Of a stretch of 64,000 bases of DNA, positions 47,343 through 55,754 are shown piece by piece (position 1 is the first letter of the stretch; each line of letters begins with the position of its first letter). Under the pieces are notes generated by a model that had not been told where the DNA came from, searched no databases, and saw only the letters and a list, made by a program, of their open reading frames with translations. Source of the stretch: Spiribacter roseus (lineage in GTDB: Bacteria; Pseudomonadota; Gammaproteobacteria; Nitrococcales; Nitrococcaceae); contig NZ_CP016382.1 of assembly GCF_002813635.1 (NCBI RefSeq), positions 868,001 to 932,000 on the forward strand, read 5' to 3'. Made by a program: the position numbers and the translations under genes.

Positions 47343-48074
47343 CTACTGCCCCCTGGCACGCAACGCGCCCCGACCGCCATCGACCGGGAACACCTGACCG
47401 GTGATCCAGCTGGCGTCGGTGCCCAGCAGGAATGCCGCCATCGCGGCGGAGTCGTCGGCGACGCCGACGCGTTTGAGCGGATGACTGGCCGCGAGCGCCT
47501 CGGCCATCTTCTCGTTGGACAGCAGCGAATCGGCGATTTCAGTCTGGCTGATGCTGGGCGCAATGCAGTTCACCCGGACCGAGGGCGCCAGATCGGCCGC
47601 CAGCGACCGGGCCAGGGCCTCGACGCCGCCTTTAGCCGCGGCAATCACGGCATGGTTGCCAAAGCCCTGTCCGGCCGCCACCGTCGAGAACATCACGACG
47701 CTGCCCCGCGCCTTCTGCAGTGCCGGTGCGGCGGCCTGCACCGCGATTGCCGCTCCCACGGTGTTCAGCCGGTAGCAGTCAAGCAGGTCTTTCTCGGTCA
47801 GGTTCTTGAGGGGCTTGAGGACGATATTGCCGACACAGTAAGCCAGTCCGGCAAGCCCTTCATCGGACTGCGCGCTTTGGACCGCCGCCTTGATCGAATC
47901 GGTATCCAGCACATCGCAGGCGAACACGTCGGCCCCGAGGGCCTGCGCCAGCGGCAGGATGGTCTGCGGATCACGCGCCGAGAGCACGAGCGGCTGACCC
48001 GCGGCGGCCAGGCGGCGGGCGAGTGCTTCGCCGATCCCGCCGCGGGCACCCATTATAAGCGTCGGTGCGGTCAT
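47343..48074 (-). CDS. SDR-like protein lacking the catalytic Tyr
   Basis: A 243-aa short-chain dehydrogenase fold. The cofactor motif is MGARGGIGEALARRL (residues 8-22), the catalytic Ser lies in VVMFSTVAAGQGFG and the Lys in IAAAKGGVEALARS. The Tyr of YxxxK is replaced by Ile (HAVIAAAKGG). C-terminal TGQVFPVDGGRGAL is normal. The protein may bind NAD(P) and act as a regulator, or use another acid. It is 10 nt upstream of msrAB on the same strand direction and ends near the 69-aa gene. Confidence 0.85.
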   Translation of the reverse strand: MTAPTLIMGARGGIGEALARRLAAAGQPLVLSARDPQTILPLAQALGADVFACDVLDTDSIKAAVQSAQSDEGLAGLAYCVGNIVLKPLKNLTEKDLLDCYRLNTVGAAIAVQAAAPALQKARGSVVMFSTVAAGQGFGNHAVIAAAKGGVEALARSLAADLAPSVRVNCIAPSISQTEIADSLLSNEKMAEALAASHPLKRVGVADDSAAMAAFLLGTDASWITGQVFPVDGGRGALRARGQ

Positions 48075-48084
48075 TGATTACGTC

Positions 48085-49224
48085 CTATTCAACTTCGCTG
48101 ATCAGTGAGCCATAGCCCGCCGCTTCCATCTCCTCCAGCGGGATGAACTCAAGCGCGGCGGAGTTCATGCAGTAGCGCAGACCCGTTGGTTCCGGCCCGT
48201 CGGTGAAGACATGGCCCAGGTGCGAATCGGCATGCTGACTGCGGATCTCAGTCCTTGTCATGAACAGGCTGTTGTCCTCGCGTTCAACCACCGCGTCCTC
48301 GCGGATGGGTTGCGTAAAGCTCGGCCAGCCGGTGTCAGAGCGGTACTTGTCACGCGACGAGAAAAGCGGCTCGCCCGAGACCACATCCACATAGATGCCG
48401 GGGCGCTTCTCGTCGTAATACGGATTGTCATAGGCGGGCTCAGTGCCGTCTTCCTGGGTCACGTAATACTGCTCATCGGTCAGACGCGACTGCAGGAGCG
48501 CTTCAGGGGGCTTTTCGAAGGTCGCCGGATCGAACGCTTCCACCGATGGAGAACCTGACTGGCGCTGCGGCTCATACTCGGAGAAATCCACTGACTGATC
48601 ATCGCCCCAGATCTCTTCGATGAACTGATAACGCCCGGAATTGAATGTATAGAGCCGGTAGCGCACCGGCTTTTCCTTGTAGTAGTCCTGATGACGGGCC
48701 TCGGCCTCGTAGAACGCGTCAAACGGGACTACTTCGATTCTGACCGGCTCGTCATAGCGGCCGGAGGCCTCGAGCGCCTCAATTGACGCCTCGGCGGCGC
48801 GTTTCTGGGCCTCATCATGGTAAAAGATCGCCGGGCGATACTGCTTGCCACGATCAACGTACTGGCCATTGATGTCGGTCGGGTCCGCCGTCCGCCACAG
48901 GCCTTCGAGCAGACCTTCGTAGGTGATTCTGGTGGGGTCGTAGTAAACCTGCACCGCCTCGGTGTGATCCGTACGGCCGCCGGAGACTTCCTCGTAGGTG
49001 GGATCCTGCACCTCGCCGCCGCTGTAGCCGGAAACGGCCTCGACCACGCCGGGCACGTTCTTCTCGTAGTACGCCTCAACGCACCAGAAGCACCCGCCCG
49101 CGAATGTCGCGACGGCCAGATCCGGATCATCCGGGGCAAAGCCCGAGTCGCTGGTCTGGGCACTGGCCACTGCCGCCAGCCCCAGACCGATAAAAGTGGC
49201 AATGCTTATTGAAAAGGCTTTCAT
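48085..49224 (-). CDS. msrAB: Periplasmic MsrA-MsrB methionine sulfoxide reductase fusion
   Basis: A 379-aa secreted repair enzyme from the ATG at 49224 ([13 protein letters not shown]). Residues 1-22 form a signal peptide (ending ASAQ). The MsrA domain (about 35-195) has the catalytic [13 protein letters not shown]. The MsrB domain (about 230-365) has GWPSFTQPI, the HLGHVF motif and catalytic [11 protein letters not shown]. The CxxC pairs that bind structural zinc in many MsrB proteins are absent. Reducing power would come from a periplasmic thiol pathway. The order MsrA-MsrB is as in PilB/MsrAB fusions. Confidence 0.95.
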   Translation of the reverse strand: MKAFSISIATFIGLGLAAVASAQTSDSGFAPDDPDLAVATFAGGCFWCVEAYYEKNVPGVVEAVSGYSGGEVQDPTYEEVSGGRTDHTEAVQVYYDPTRITYEGLLEGLWRTADPTDINGQYVDRGKQYRPAIFYHDEAQKRAAEASIEALEASGRYDEPVRIEVVPFDAFYEAEARHQDYYKEKPVRYRLYTFNSGRYQFIEEIWGDDQSVDFSEYEPQRQSGSPSVEAFDPATFEKPPEALLQSRLTDEQYYVTQEDGTEPAYDNPYYDEKRPGIYVDVVSGEPLFSSRDKYRSDTGWPSFTQPIREDAVVEREDNSLFMTRTEIRSQHADSHLGHVFTDGPEPTGLRYCMNSAALEFIPLEEMEAAGYGSLISEVE

Positions 49225-49322
49225 GGCTTCCCTTGTCGTCCCGCCGGTGAAGGCAATGGCTGAGTATCCCATACGACATCGCGGAAGCCGATGAATTCAC
49301 GCCGCGGCCCGCCGGATGGGCG

Positions 49323-51053
49323 TCAGCGCAGCAGCCGGCAGACGTCGGCGCCCTCGCGCTGGCAGGCATCACACAGCGGCGCAGTCTCAAATACCGCGGC
49401 AATGGCATCTCCGGCCCGACTGAACAGGTTCTGCTCGCCAATCCGGCTGCTCAGCACCGGATGGCGTAACAACCGGAGGGCGTCGTCCTTGAACCCGCAA
49501 AGCCATAGCCCACCCCCGCGATCGCGCATGCGCTCGGTTTCCTGGGCCAGCATTTCGGCGGCGGCCAGATCGACCCGCTCGATCGCGCTGCCTTCAATGA
49601 TGACATGAGAATAGCCGCGGTCGCAGGCCGCCCACAGGCCCTCGCGCACGTGGTCCAGCGATCCGAAGAACAGCGGACCATCAACCCGCAGGATCAGCAC
49701 TTGCGGGCACTCCGCCAGTCCGCGTTTGTGGGCGTTCCGCAGCGGTCGCCCGGGCCGATCGGTCATGGGCACGACGCTGACCAGGCGGGGTCGGGCGCTG
49801 TGCTTGAGAAACAGGAGCAGAGACAGGAAAACGCCCACGTAAATGGCAAACTCGAGTCCCAGGAACAATGTGGCGAGCACCGTCACCGCAAGAATCGTGG
49901 TCTCCTCGCGGCTCGCCCGGACGATGTCGCGCAGGCGATGCCAGTCGATCAGGTTCCACGCAATCACGAACACCACCGCGGCCATCGCCGGCATGGGCAG
50001 ATACCCGGTGACATCCGGGAACCAGACAATCACCGCCAGCACGAACCCGGCTGCAAAAATACCGGCAATCGGTGTTCTCGCGCCGGCGTCGTAGTTGGCG
50101 CCGGTACGAGTGAACGACCCCGAAGCCGCATAGCACGAGAACAGACTGCCGAGGAGATTGGAGAGGCCCTGGCCGATGAACTCCTGACTCCCGTCGATGC
50201 GCTGGTGCGACCGCATACCCACGGCCTTGGCAATCGCCACCGCCTCGATCAGTGCAATCATGGCGACGGCCAACGCGCCGGATGCCAGCTCAGGCATGCG
50301 CTCGAAGGCGATGAGATCGAACGACGGGGGTGGCAGCGCCCCGGGGGTCGCACCAACCATCTGCACGCCCGCGGCGGCGCCGCCTGAGAGCGCACCGACC
50401 CCCGTACCCACCGCCATGGCGCTGAGCAGGACCGGCCAGCGCGGGCGATAGGCGCGAACCAGCAGCGCCGTGGCAAGCGTGACACCACCGATGATCACGG
50501 CCTGCGGCTCGGTCGCCGGCAGCGCGCCACTGATCGCCCGCAGGCGATCGACCAGTCCATAGCCAGCCTCCAGGCGGATGCCCAGAAAGTGATGGACCTG
50601 ACTGACCGCAATCACCACGGCCGCTCCGGCGGTAAACCCCACCACCACCGTGTGCGGGATGAAGTTGACCAGCGTTCCCACCCGGGCGATCCCCAGCATC
50701 AGCTGGATCACACCGACCATGAAGGTCAACGTCAGCACGTATGAGAGAAACGCCGGATGCTCGGGCGGGACGATGCCACTGACCACGCTGAACACCACAA
50801 TGGAGATCGCCGCAGTCGGCCCTGACACGAGGTGATGCGATGAGCCGAACAGCCCGGCAATGACCGGCGGGATGATCGCGGTATAAAGCCCGTACTGGGC
50901 TGGAAGGCCGGCGATGAGGGCATACGCCACCCCCTGGGGCAGGACAATGATCGCACCGGTCAGCCCGGCGCGCAGGTCGGCAAGCATCTGTCGGCGTCCG
51001 AGGCCGGGCCAGGCGCCGATGAAGGGCAGCAGTCGGATCAGGCGGTCAGGCAT
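49323..51053 (-). CDS. SulP-family anion transporter in LacI-linked operon
   Basis: A 576-aa SLC26/SulP transporter. The N-terminal signature is LPQGVAYALIAGLPAQYGLY; about 11 hydrophobic segments reach residue 410. The STAS domain (about 435-560) contains VLILRVDGPLFFGSL. The C-terminal tail has CDACQREGADVCRLLR with three Cys. Its start overlaps the end of the enolase-superfamily gene by 16 nt, so it belongs to the aldehyde dehydrogenase-enolase-SulP operon. It may import a substrate or export sulfite/sulfate; direction cannot be read. Confidence 0.92.
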   Translation of the reverse strand: MPDRLIRLLPFIGAWPGLGRRQMLADLRAGLTGAIIVLPQGVAYALIAGLPAQYGLYTAIIPPVIAGLFGSSHHLVSGPTAAISIVVFSVVSGIVPPEHPAFLSYVLTLTFMVGVIQLMLGIARVGTLVNFIPHTVVVGFTAGAAVVIAVSQVHHFLGIRLEAGYGLVDRLRAISGALPATEPQAVIIGGVTLATALLVRAYRPRWPVLLSAMAVGTGVGALSGGAAAGVQMVGATPGALPPPSFDLIAFERMPELASGALAVAMIALIEAVAIAKAVGMRSHQRIDGSQEFIGQGLSNLLGSLFSCYAASGSFTRTGANYDAGARTPIAGIFAAGFVLAVIVWFPDVTGYLPMPAMAAVVFVIAWNLIDWHRLRDIVRASREETTILAVTVLATLFLGLEFAIYVGVFLSLLLFLKHSARPRLVSVVPMTDRPGRPLRNAHKRGLAECPQVLILRVDGPLFFGSLDHVREGLWAACDRGYSHVIIEGSAIERVDLAAAEMLAQETERMRDRGGGLWLCGFKDDALRLLRHPVLSSRIGEQNLFSRAGDAIAAVFETAPLCDACQREGADVCRLLR

Positions 51054-52195
51054 AGCGTCTCCCAGTCACGCAACGCCGCCCCATCGGGCACCACTCCAAG
51101 ACCGGGGCCCGATGGCAGTTCCATGGCGCCGTTGGCAATACCCGGGAAGGGTGTCGCCAGCTGCTCGCGCAGCGGGTTGGGGTTGCAATCAACCTCAAGC
51201 CGGCCGTCTCCGCCCACGGCTGCCAGGGCATGCGCCGATGCGATCAGGCCAATGCCACCGCCCAGATAGTGCGGGCAGTAACGCCGTCCGGCCTCAAGCA
51301 CCCGCCGGGCGATGGGCAAGCACGCACTGAACCCGCCCCACTTGGCCAGATCCGGTTGGATCACCGATAGCAATCCGGCTTCCGCCGCCGCGTCGAACCC
51401 CGCGACCGAGGCCAGATTTTCGCCACCGGCCAGCGGGATGGCGGAGCACGCGGCCAGCGCCCGCCAGTCAGCCACCGGGGTGTCCACCGGCATGGGCTCC
51501 TCAAGCCATTCAAGACCGCTGCCCCGCAGATCGGCCACCATCGCCCGGGCTTCCGGAAGTGACCAGGCCTGATTGGCATCGGCCATCAGATGTTCCTGAT
51601 CGCCGCGCTCGGCGAGCAGCGCCGCGATCGTGCGTCGGTCCTGACCGGCCTCAAACCCGATCTTGACCTTGAAGGCATCAAAGCCCGACGCCCGGGCCCG
51701 CTGCAGGGTGGTGACCGCGCCGTGCGGATTGATGCCGCTGGCATAGACCGGTATCCGGGAGGCGACCGGTCCACCGGCGAGGACCTCGCCAAGCGGGCGG
51801 CCCTGACGGCGAGCGGCCAGATCCCAGAGCGCGATATCAACACCGGCCAGGACCTGATCAAGCGGCCCGAACTCACGCGTTTGCAGCGCGAGTACACGGG
51901 TCGCCTGCACCAGAAACCGCTGTGCGGCGGACGGATCATCGAAGGATCGGCCGACCAGCTGCGGCGCGACCACTTCGGCGGCCAGACGGGCCCGGTGCTC
52001 GGCCCCGCAGACCGGGTAGTTGCACCAGATTTCGCCCCAGCCGGAGGCCCCCTCGTGATCGGTCACCCCAACCAGTACACTAGGCCGATCGGTCATGGTC
52101 CCGAATGAGGTCCGCACGGGTTCTTCAATGGGCGCCCGCAGGACATGCAGGGCCACCTGCTCGATCCGCCCTGTGGTCAGCGCCTGCATGCCCAT
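51038..52195 (-). CDS. Mandelate racemase-type enolase superfamily enzyme
   Basis: A 385-aa enolase-superfamily member. The N-terminal capping domain ends near residue 120 and the barrel carries the KxK motif in FKVKIG (about 178-181). Metal ligands are Asp in MADANQAW, Glu in WLEEPMP and Glu in AGGENLAS. A His-Asp dyad (Asp in VIQPDLAKWGG, His in CPHYLGGGIG) marks the MR subgroup. These enzymes take an alpha-proton from a carboxylate and racemise or eliminate a beta-group, usually water. It overlaps the ALDH gene by 1 nt and SulP by 16 nt. The substrate is unknown; see findings. Confidence 0.88.
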   Translation of the reverse strand: MGMQALTTGRIEQVALHVLRAPIEEPVRTSFGTMTDRPSVLVGVTDHEGASGWGEIWCNYPVCGAEHRARLAAEVVAPQLVGRSFDDPSAAQRFLVQATRVLALQTREFGPLDQVLAGVDIALWDLAARRQGRPLGEVLAGGPVASRIPVYASGINPHGAVTTLQRARASGFDAFKVKIGFEAGQDRRTIAALLAERGDQEHLMADANQAWSLPEARAMVADLRGSGLEWLEEPMPVDTPVADWRALAACSAIPLAGGENLASVAGFDAAAEAGLLSVIQPDLAKWGGFSACLPIARRVLEAGRRYCPHYLGGGIGLIASAHALAAVGGDGRLEVDCNPNPLREQLATPFPGIANGAMELPSGPGLGVVPDGAALRDWETLCLTA

Positions 52196-53643
52196 CAGAT
52201 GCCGCCGGGCGACTGCAGGTACGCCGAATGCTCGGTGGTGTAGAAGTTGACCGCCGACGGACCCACCGAGTAAGCGCCCACGCCTGAGTGGCGAATGCCG
52301 CCAAACGGCATGTGATCATCAGGGATCGTGCCGTGATTGACGTGCAGCATGCCGTTCTGGCTTTCGTCGAGAAACCGCTGGATCAGCGCCGAATCGTTGG
52401 AGAAAAGCGACGAGGTCAGCCCGAAGTCGACATCATTGAGCAAGCGCATGGCCGTATCGAATTCCGTATAACGCATGACGCTGATGACCGGGCCGAAGAC
52501 TTCTTCGCGGGCGATCTCCATGGACGGTTCCACGTCGCGCAGGACGGTCGCCGGGTAGAAAAAACCATCGGGGGCACTGTCAACCTGGATCGCCCTGCCA
52601 CCGGCCACTACGTGGGCACCCGCCTCGACGGCGCGCTCGACAAAGCCGCTGACCCGTTGGAACTGATCCTGATTGATGAGCGGGCCCAGCGTCGTCGCCG
52701 GATCGATCCCCGCACCGACCACCTGGGCCTTCGCGCGCGCCCTGAGGCCATCGATCACCGCGTCATGCAGGGCGTCGGCGACGATCACACGACTGATGGC
52801 AGTGCAGCGCTGCCCGGCGCATTGGCAAGCCGCGCCAAAAACCTGGTCGAGGCAGCGCTCGAGATCGTCAGTGTCATTGATGACGACCGCGTTTTTGCCG
52901 CCCAGCTCGAGCGACAGTTCGGCAAGATTCTGCGCGGCTGCGGCATAGATCCTGCGGCCGGTTTCCACGGATCCGGTAAACGTCACGCCATCCACCGCGG
53001 CATCGCTGACCAGCGCTGCGCCTACCTCGCCGCCGCCATGGACGATCTGCAGCGCCCCGGCGGGCAGAAATTCCTCCGCCGCCTCGGCGATCAGACAGGC
53101 CGGTGCGGGCGTCAGCTCAGAGGGCTTGAGAATAATGGCATTGCCGTGGGCAAGCGCCGGCGCGATCTTGCGCATGGGCGTGAGGATCGGGAAGTTCCAG
53201 GGGGTGATGGCGGCGATGACGCCGCGCGGCCGACGCAGCACCATGTTGCGGCAATCGGGCTTCTGCGCGGGCATGACCGCGCTATGGCCGCGGACCGCCT
53301 CGCCGGCCATGAACCGCGCCTCGCGCAGCGACTTGCCGGTTTCACCACGGGATTCGGCAATGGGTTTTCCCTGCTCGAGCGTGACCGCACGGGCAATGTC
53401 CTCGGTGCGTGCCTCAACGGCATCCAGCAGTGCGACGACACGACGGCTCCGCTCGGCCGGCGGCAACGCCGCCCACTCGGCCTGCCCGCGGCGGGCGGCA
53501 TCCATGGCGGTGCGCAGCCCGGCGGGAGAAGTCGGAGAATAGCGACCCACGCAGGTCCCGGGCGCACTTGGGTCAACCGTTTCAAACACCTCGCCGGTGC
53601 CGGGCTGCCACTCGCCGTTAATGAACGATCCAAAGGTATACAT
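52195..53643 (-). CDS. Aldehyde dehydrogenase
   Basis: A 482-aa NAD(P)-dependent aldehyde dehydrogenase. Key motifs are ITPWNFPILTPMRKIAPAL, FTGSVETGRRI, the catalytic Glu in LELGGKNAVV and the catalytic Cys in CAGQRCTAISRV; the end MPFGGIRHSGVGAYS is typical of semialdehyde-type members. Candidates are sulfolactaldehyde, alpha-ketoglutarate semialdehyde or a related aldehyde. It is the first gene of a three-gene operon, divergent from the LacI-type regulator, and its TATACT -10 sits next to a LacI-type operator. Confidence 0.9.
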   Translation of the reverse strand: MYTFGSFINGEWQPGTGEVFETVDPSAPGTCVGRYSPTSPAGLRTAMDAARRGQAEWAALPPAERSRRVVALLDAVEARTEDIARAVTLEQGKPIAESRGETGKSLREARFMAGEAVRGHSAVMPAQKPDCRNMVLRRPRGVIAAITPWNFPILTPMRKIAPALAHGNAIILKPSELTPAPACLIAEAAEEFLPAGALQIVHGGGEVGAALVSDAAVDGVTFTGSVETGRRIYAAAAQNLAELSLELGGKNAVVINDTDDLERCLDQVFGAACQCAGQRCTAISRVIVADALHDAVIDGLRARAKAQVVGAGIDPATTLGPLINQDQFQRVSGFVERAVEAGAHVVAGGRAIQVDSAPDGFFYPATVLRDVEPSMEIAREEVFGPVISVMRYTEFDTAMRLLNDVDFGLTSSLFSNDSALIQRFLDESQNGMLHVNHGTIPDDHMPFGGIRHSGVGAYSVGPSAVNFYTTEHSAYLQSPGGI

Positions 53644-53667
53644 CAGCTGGACTCCTGTTGATTTCCA

Positions 53668-53691
53668 AGTATAGGGTTGAAAGCGCTAACA
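53668..53691 (-). promoter_or_regulatory. ALDH-operon -10 element and LacI-type operator O1
   Basis: On the minus strand, TATACT (53668-53673) is a good -10 for the ALDH operon. TGAAAGCGCTAACA (53678-53691, plus strand) matches the O2 palindrome TGTTAGCGCTAACA at 12 of 14 positions and lies in the -35/-10 spacer, where repressor binding would block transcription. No strong -35 is seen. The same site is 42 nt before the regulator's ATG, so autoregulation is likely. Confidence 0.75.
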
Positions 53692-53732
53692 TCGCGCTGG
53701 CAAAAAAAGGGCTGTCAGGGAAGCGCCGCGTC

Positions 53733-54758
53733 ATGGACCAACACTCGCCCGTTCGCATGGAGGATGTCGCCCGGGTGGCCGGCGTATCGGCCATCACCGT
53801 CTCGCGGGTCATTCACCATCCCGACAAAGTCGCCGACACCACCCGCGAGCGGGTCCTCGCGGCAATCGAGACCACGGGCTATGTGCCCAATCGGGTCGCC
53901 GGCAGCCTGGCATCCAACCAGACCCGTATCATCGGCGCCCTCGTACCCACCGTGACCAACTCGATCTTTGCCGACACCATCGACGGGTTGACCGACGAAC
54001 TTGGCGCCCAGGGCTACCAGCTGTTGCTGGGCGCAACCGGTTATTCCCTCGGCGAAGAGACCCGGCTGATCAATGCCATCCTGGCTCAGCGCCCCGCCGG
54101 CATTGTCGTCACCGGCCTGCAGCACGAACCGGCCGCAGAAACCCTGCTCCGCGCGGCTCGGATCCCGGTGGTCGAGACCTGGAACGTCGACGGTCGGCCG
54201 ATTGACATGGCTGTCGGGTTTTCCAACTTCAACGCCTGCCACGCGATGGTCGAGCGTCTCGTGGCGCGAGGGGCACGCTGCATCGGTTATGTCGGTGCCC
54301 CGACGCTGGCCAACGACCGTGCCGCCCAGCGCGTTGCCGGTTACCGGGCGGCGGTGACGGCACTGGGGCTGGAAGCCTCGGACTCGCTGATTTACGAAGG
54401 TAAGTTCTCGTTTGCCGCCGGGGCGGGTCGGCTTCGCGACCTGCTGGCCAGCCGGCCGGATGTCGATGCGGTGTTCTTCGGCAACGATATCCTCGCCCTG
54501 GGCGCGCTTTTCGAGTGTCAGCGTCAGGGCATCCGCGTGCCGGCGGATCTGGCGATCGCGGGCTTTGACGATGTGGAGCTGGCCGCCAGTGTCGCCCCGG
54601 CGCTGACCACCGTGCGCATTCACCGCTATGAAATCGGCCGCCAGGCCGCACACAAGATCCTCGAGAGGTTGCAGGGCGATACGACGCCACCCGCCCTGAG
54701 CGATCTGGGGTTCGAGATCATCGAGCGCGAGACCACGCCCGATGGAGGCGCTGACTGA
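53733..54758 (+). CDS. LacI-family transcriptional regulator
   Basis: A 341-aa regulator from the ATG at 53733 (MDQHSPVRMEDVARVAGVS). The LacI helix-turn-helix and hinge run over residues 9-62 (EDVARVAGVSAITVSRVIHH and PNRVAGSLAS). The periplasmic-binding-protein-like sensor domain follows, with GALVPTVTNSIFADTIDG, FFGNDILALGALFECQ and IAGFDDVELA. The three AGCGC-centred palindromes at 53678, 58507 and 58608 are the expected operator type. It is flanked by both candidate target operons. The ligand is unknown; similarity to the gluconate regulator GntR group is general only. Confidence 0.93.
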   Translation: MDQHSPVRMEDVARVAGVSAITVSRVIHHPDKVADTTRERVLAAIETTGYVPNRVAGSLASNQTRIIGALVPTVTNSIFADTIDGLTDELGAQGYQLLLGATGYSLGEETRLINAILAQRPAGIVVTGLQHEPAAETLLRAARIPVVETWNVDGRPIDMAVGFSNFNACHAMVERLVARGARCIGYVGAPTLANDRAAQRVAGYRAAVTALGLEASDSLIYEGKFSFAAGAGRLRDLLASRPDVDAVFFGNDILALGALFECQRQGIRVPADLAIAGFDDVELAASVAPALTTVRIHRYEIGRQAAHKILERLQGDTTPPALSDLGFEIIERETTPDGGAD

Positions 54759-54795
54759 CCGGCCCCACGCGTCGTTACCGTGATGAGGGAAGCTT

Positions 54796-55686
54796 CTAGC
54801 GCTCATCACCCATCGCCGTTTCGCGCAGCGCTGCATACACCGCCGTCCAGTCCTCGGCTCCGCGCCCGTGCCGGCGCGCCAGTCCGTAGGTCTGATGGGC
54901 GACTGCACCGAGCCACGCGGGTGCGTCCAGCTCACCGGCCATGGCCAGTGCCAGGCCCATGTCCTTGTGCGCCAGATCAACCATGAAACCGGGCGTCAGA
55001 TCGCCCTTGAGGACTTTGGCGGGATAGGTCGTTCCCATGTGCCCCTGACCGGCAACCGTGCCAAGCATTACGCTGCGCGCCTGTTCCGGATCGAGACCCG
55101 CACTTTCCGCCATGACCAGAGCTTCGGCGGTCAGCGCATTGAGGGCGATGGACATGTAGTTGTTGACCAGCTTCATCTTCTGGCCGGCCCCTGTCGGACC
55201 GCAGTGGACAATGGTGTCGCCAAGAGGCTCGAGGAACGCCCTGGCCCGGTCGACGTCGCCTGCCTCGCCACCGACCATGATCAACAGTTTGCCGTCGATG
55301 GCATGCTGCGACGACCTTCCAACCGGAGCGTCAACAACGCAGACACCAGCGGCCCGGAGCCGGTGTGCGAACCGCTCGCAATGACTCGGCAGAATGGTGC
55401 TCATGTCGATGTAGAGAGTACCCTCCCGCATCGCGGTCGCCGCACCCTGGTCACCGAAAAGTGCCGACTCCACATGCTCACCCCGGGGCAGCATGGTGAT
55501 CACACAGTCGGCCTCCGAGGCCGCAGCGGCCGCATTGGCGGCCACTTCGGCGCCGTCCTTTTCAAGACCCGCAACCAGTCGCGAGTCTAGATCGAATACG
55601 CGGACCCGATGGCCGGCCCGCAGAAGATTGCGGGCCATGGGCCCACCCATGGTTCCGACACCAATAAAACCGACGCTCGCGCCCAT
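54796..55686 (-). CDS. YihU-like beta-hydroxyacid dehydrogenase (sulfolactaldehyde reductase-like)
   Basis: A 296-aa NAD-dependent dehydrogenase from the ATG at 55686. The cofactor motif is GFIGVGTMGGPMARNLL (residues 6-22). From memory of E. coli YihU, long stretches agree: DAPVGRSSQHAIDG (YihU has PVGRTS, the sulfonate-recognising segment, where GarR and 3-hydroxyisobutyrate dehydrogenases have PVSGG), KLVNNYMSIALNAL with the catalytic Lys, and FMVDLAHKDMG. YihU reduces sulfolactaldehyde to dihydroxypropanesulfonate; the reverse is possible. It is the last gene of the ABC operon. A succinic-semialdehyde or other hydroxyacid role is the alternative. Confidence 0.75.
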   Translation of the reverse strand: MGASVGFIGVGTMGGPMARNLLRAGHRVRVFDLDSRLVAGLEKDGAEVAANAAAAASEADCVITMLPRGEHVESALFGDQGAATAMREGTLYIDMSTILPSHCERFAHRLRAAGVCVVDAPVGRSSQHAIDGKLLIMVGGEAGDVDRARAFLEPLGDTIVHCGPTGAGQKMKLVNNYMSIALNALTAEALVMAESAGLDPEQARSVMLGTVAGQGHMGTTYPAKVLKGDLTPGFMVDLAHKDMGLALAMAGELDAPAWLGAVAHQTYGLARRHGRGAEDWTAVYAALRETAMGDER

Positions 55687-55717
55687 TTTTTTCTCCTTGA
55701 AAAACCGCGAAATTGAA

Positions 55718-55748
55718 CCCGCCACCCCTGCCGATGAGAGGTGGCGGG
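55718..55748 (-). other. Intercistronic hairpin after binding-protein gene
   Basis: A perfect 9-bp stem (CCCGCCACC / GGTGGCGGG, 13-nt loop) between the binding-protein stop and the YihU-like gene. No long T run follows directly. Such hairpins after binding-protein genes often protect the mRNA end and raise its level over downstream genes, or terminate part of the transcripts. Confidence 0.65.
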
Positions 55749-55754
55749 GCGTGC

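Noticed and set aside
54780-54809. GTGATGAG/CTCATCAC inverted repeat as terminator between the regulator and YihU-like gene
   Set aside because: No T run on either strand and a 14-nt loop within coding sequence; too weak to call.
54796-55686. Tartronate semialdehyde reductase (GarR) call, with the glycerate kinase as next step
   Set aside because: The substrate segment is PVGRSS rather than PVSGG and the kinase is 8 kb away outside the operator-linked operons; kept as an alternative only.
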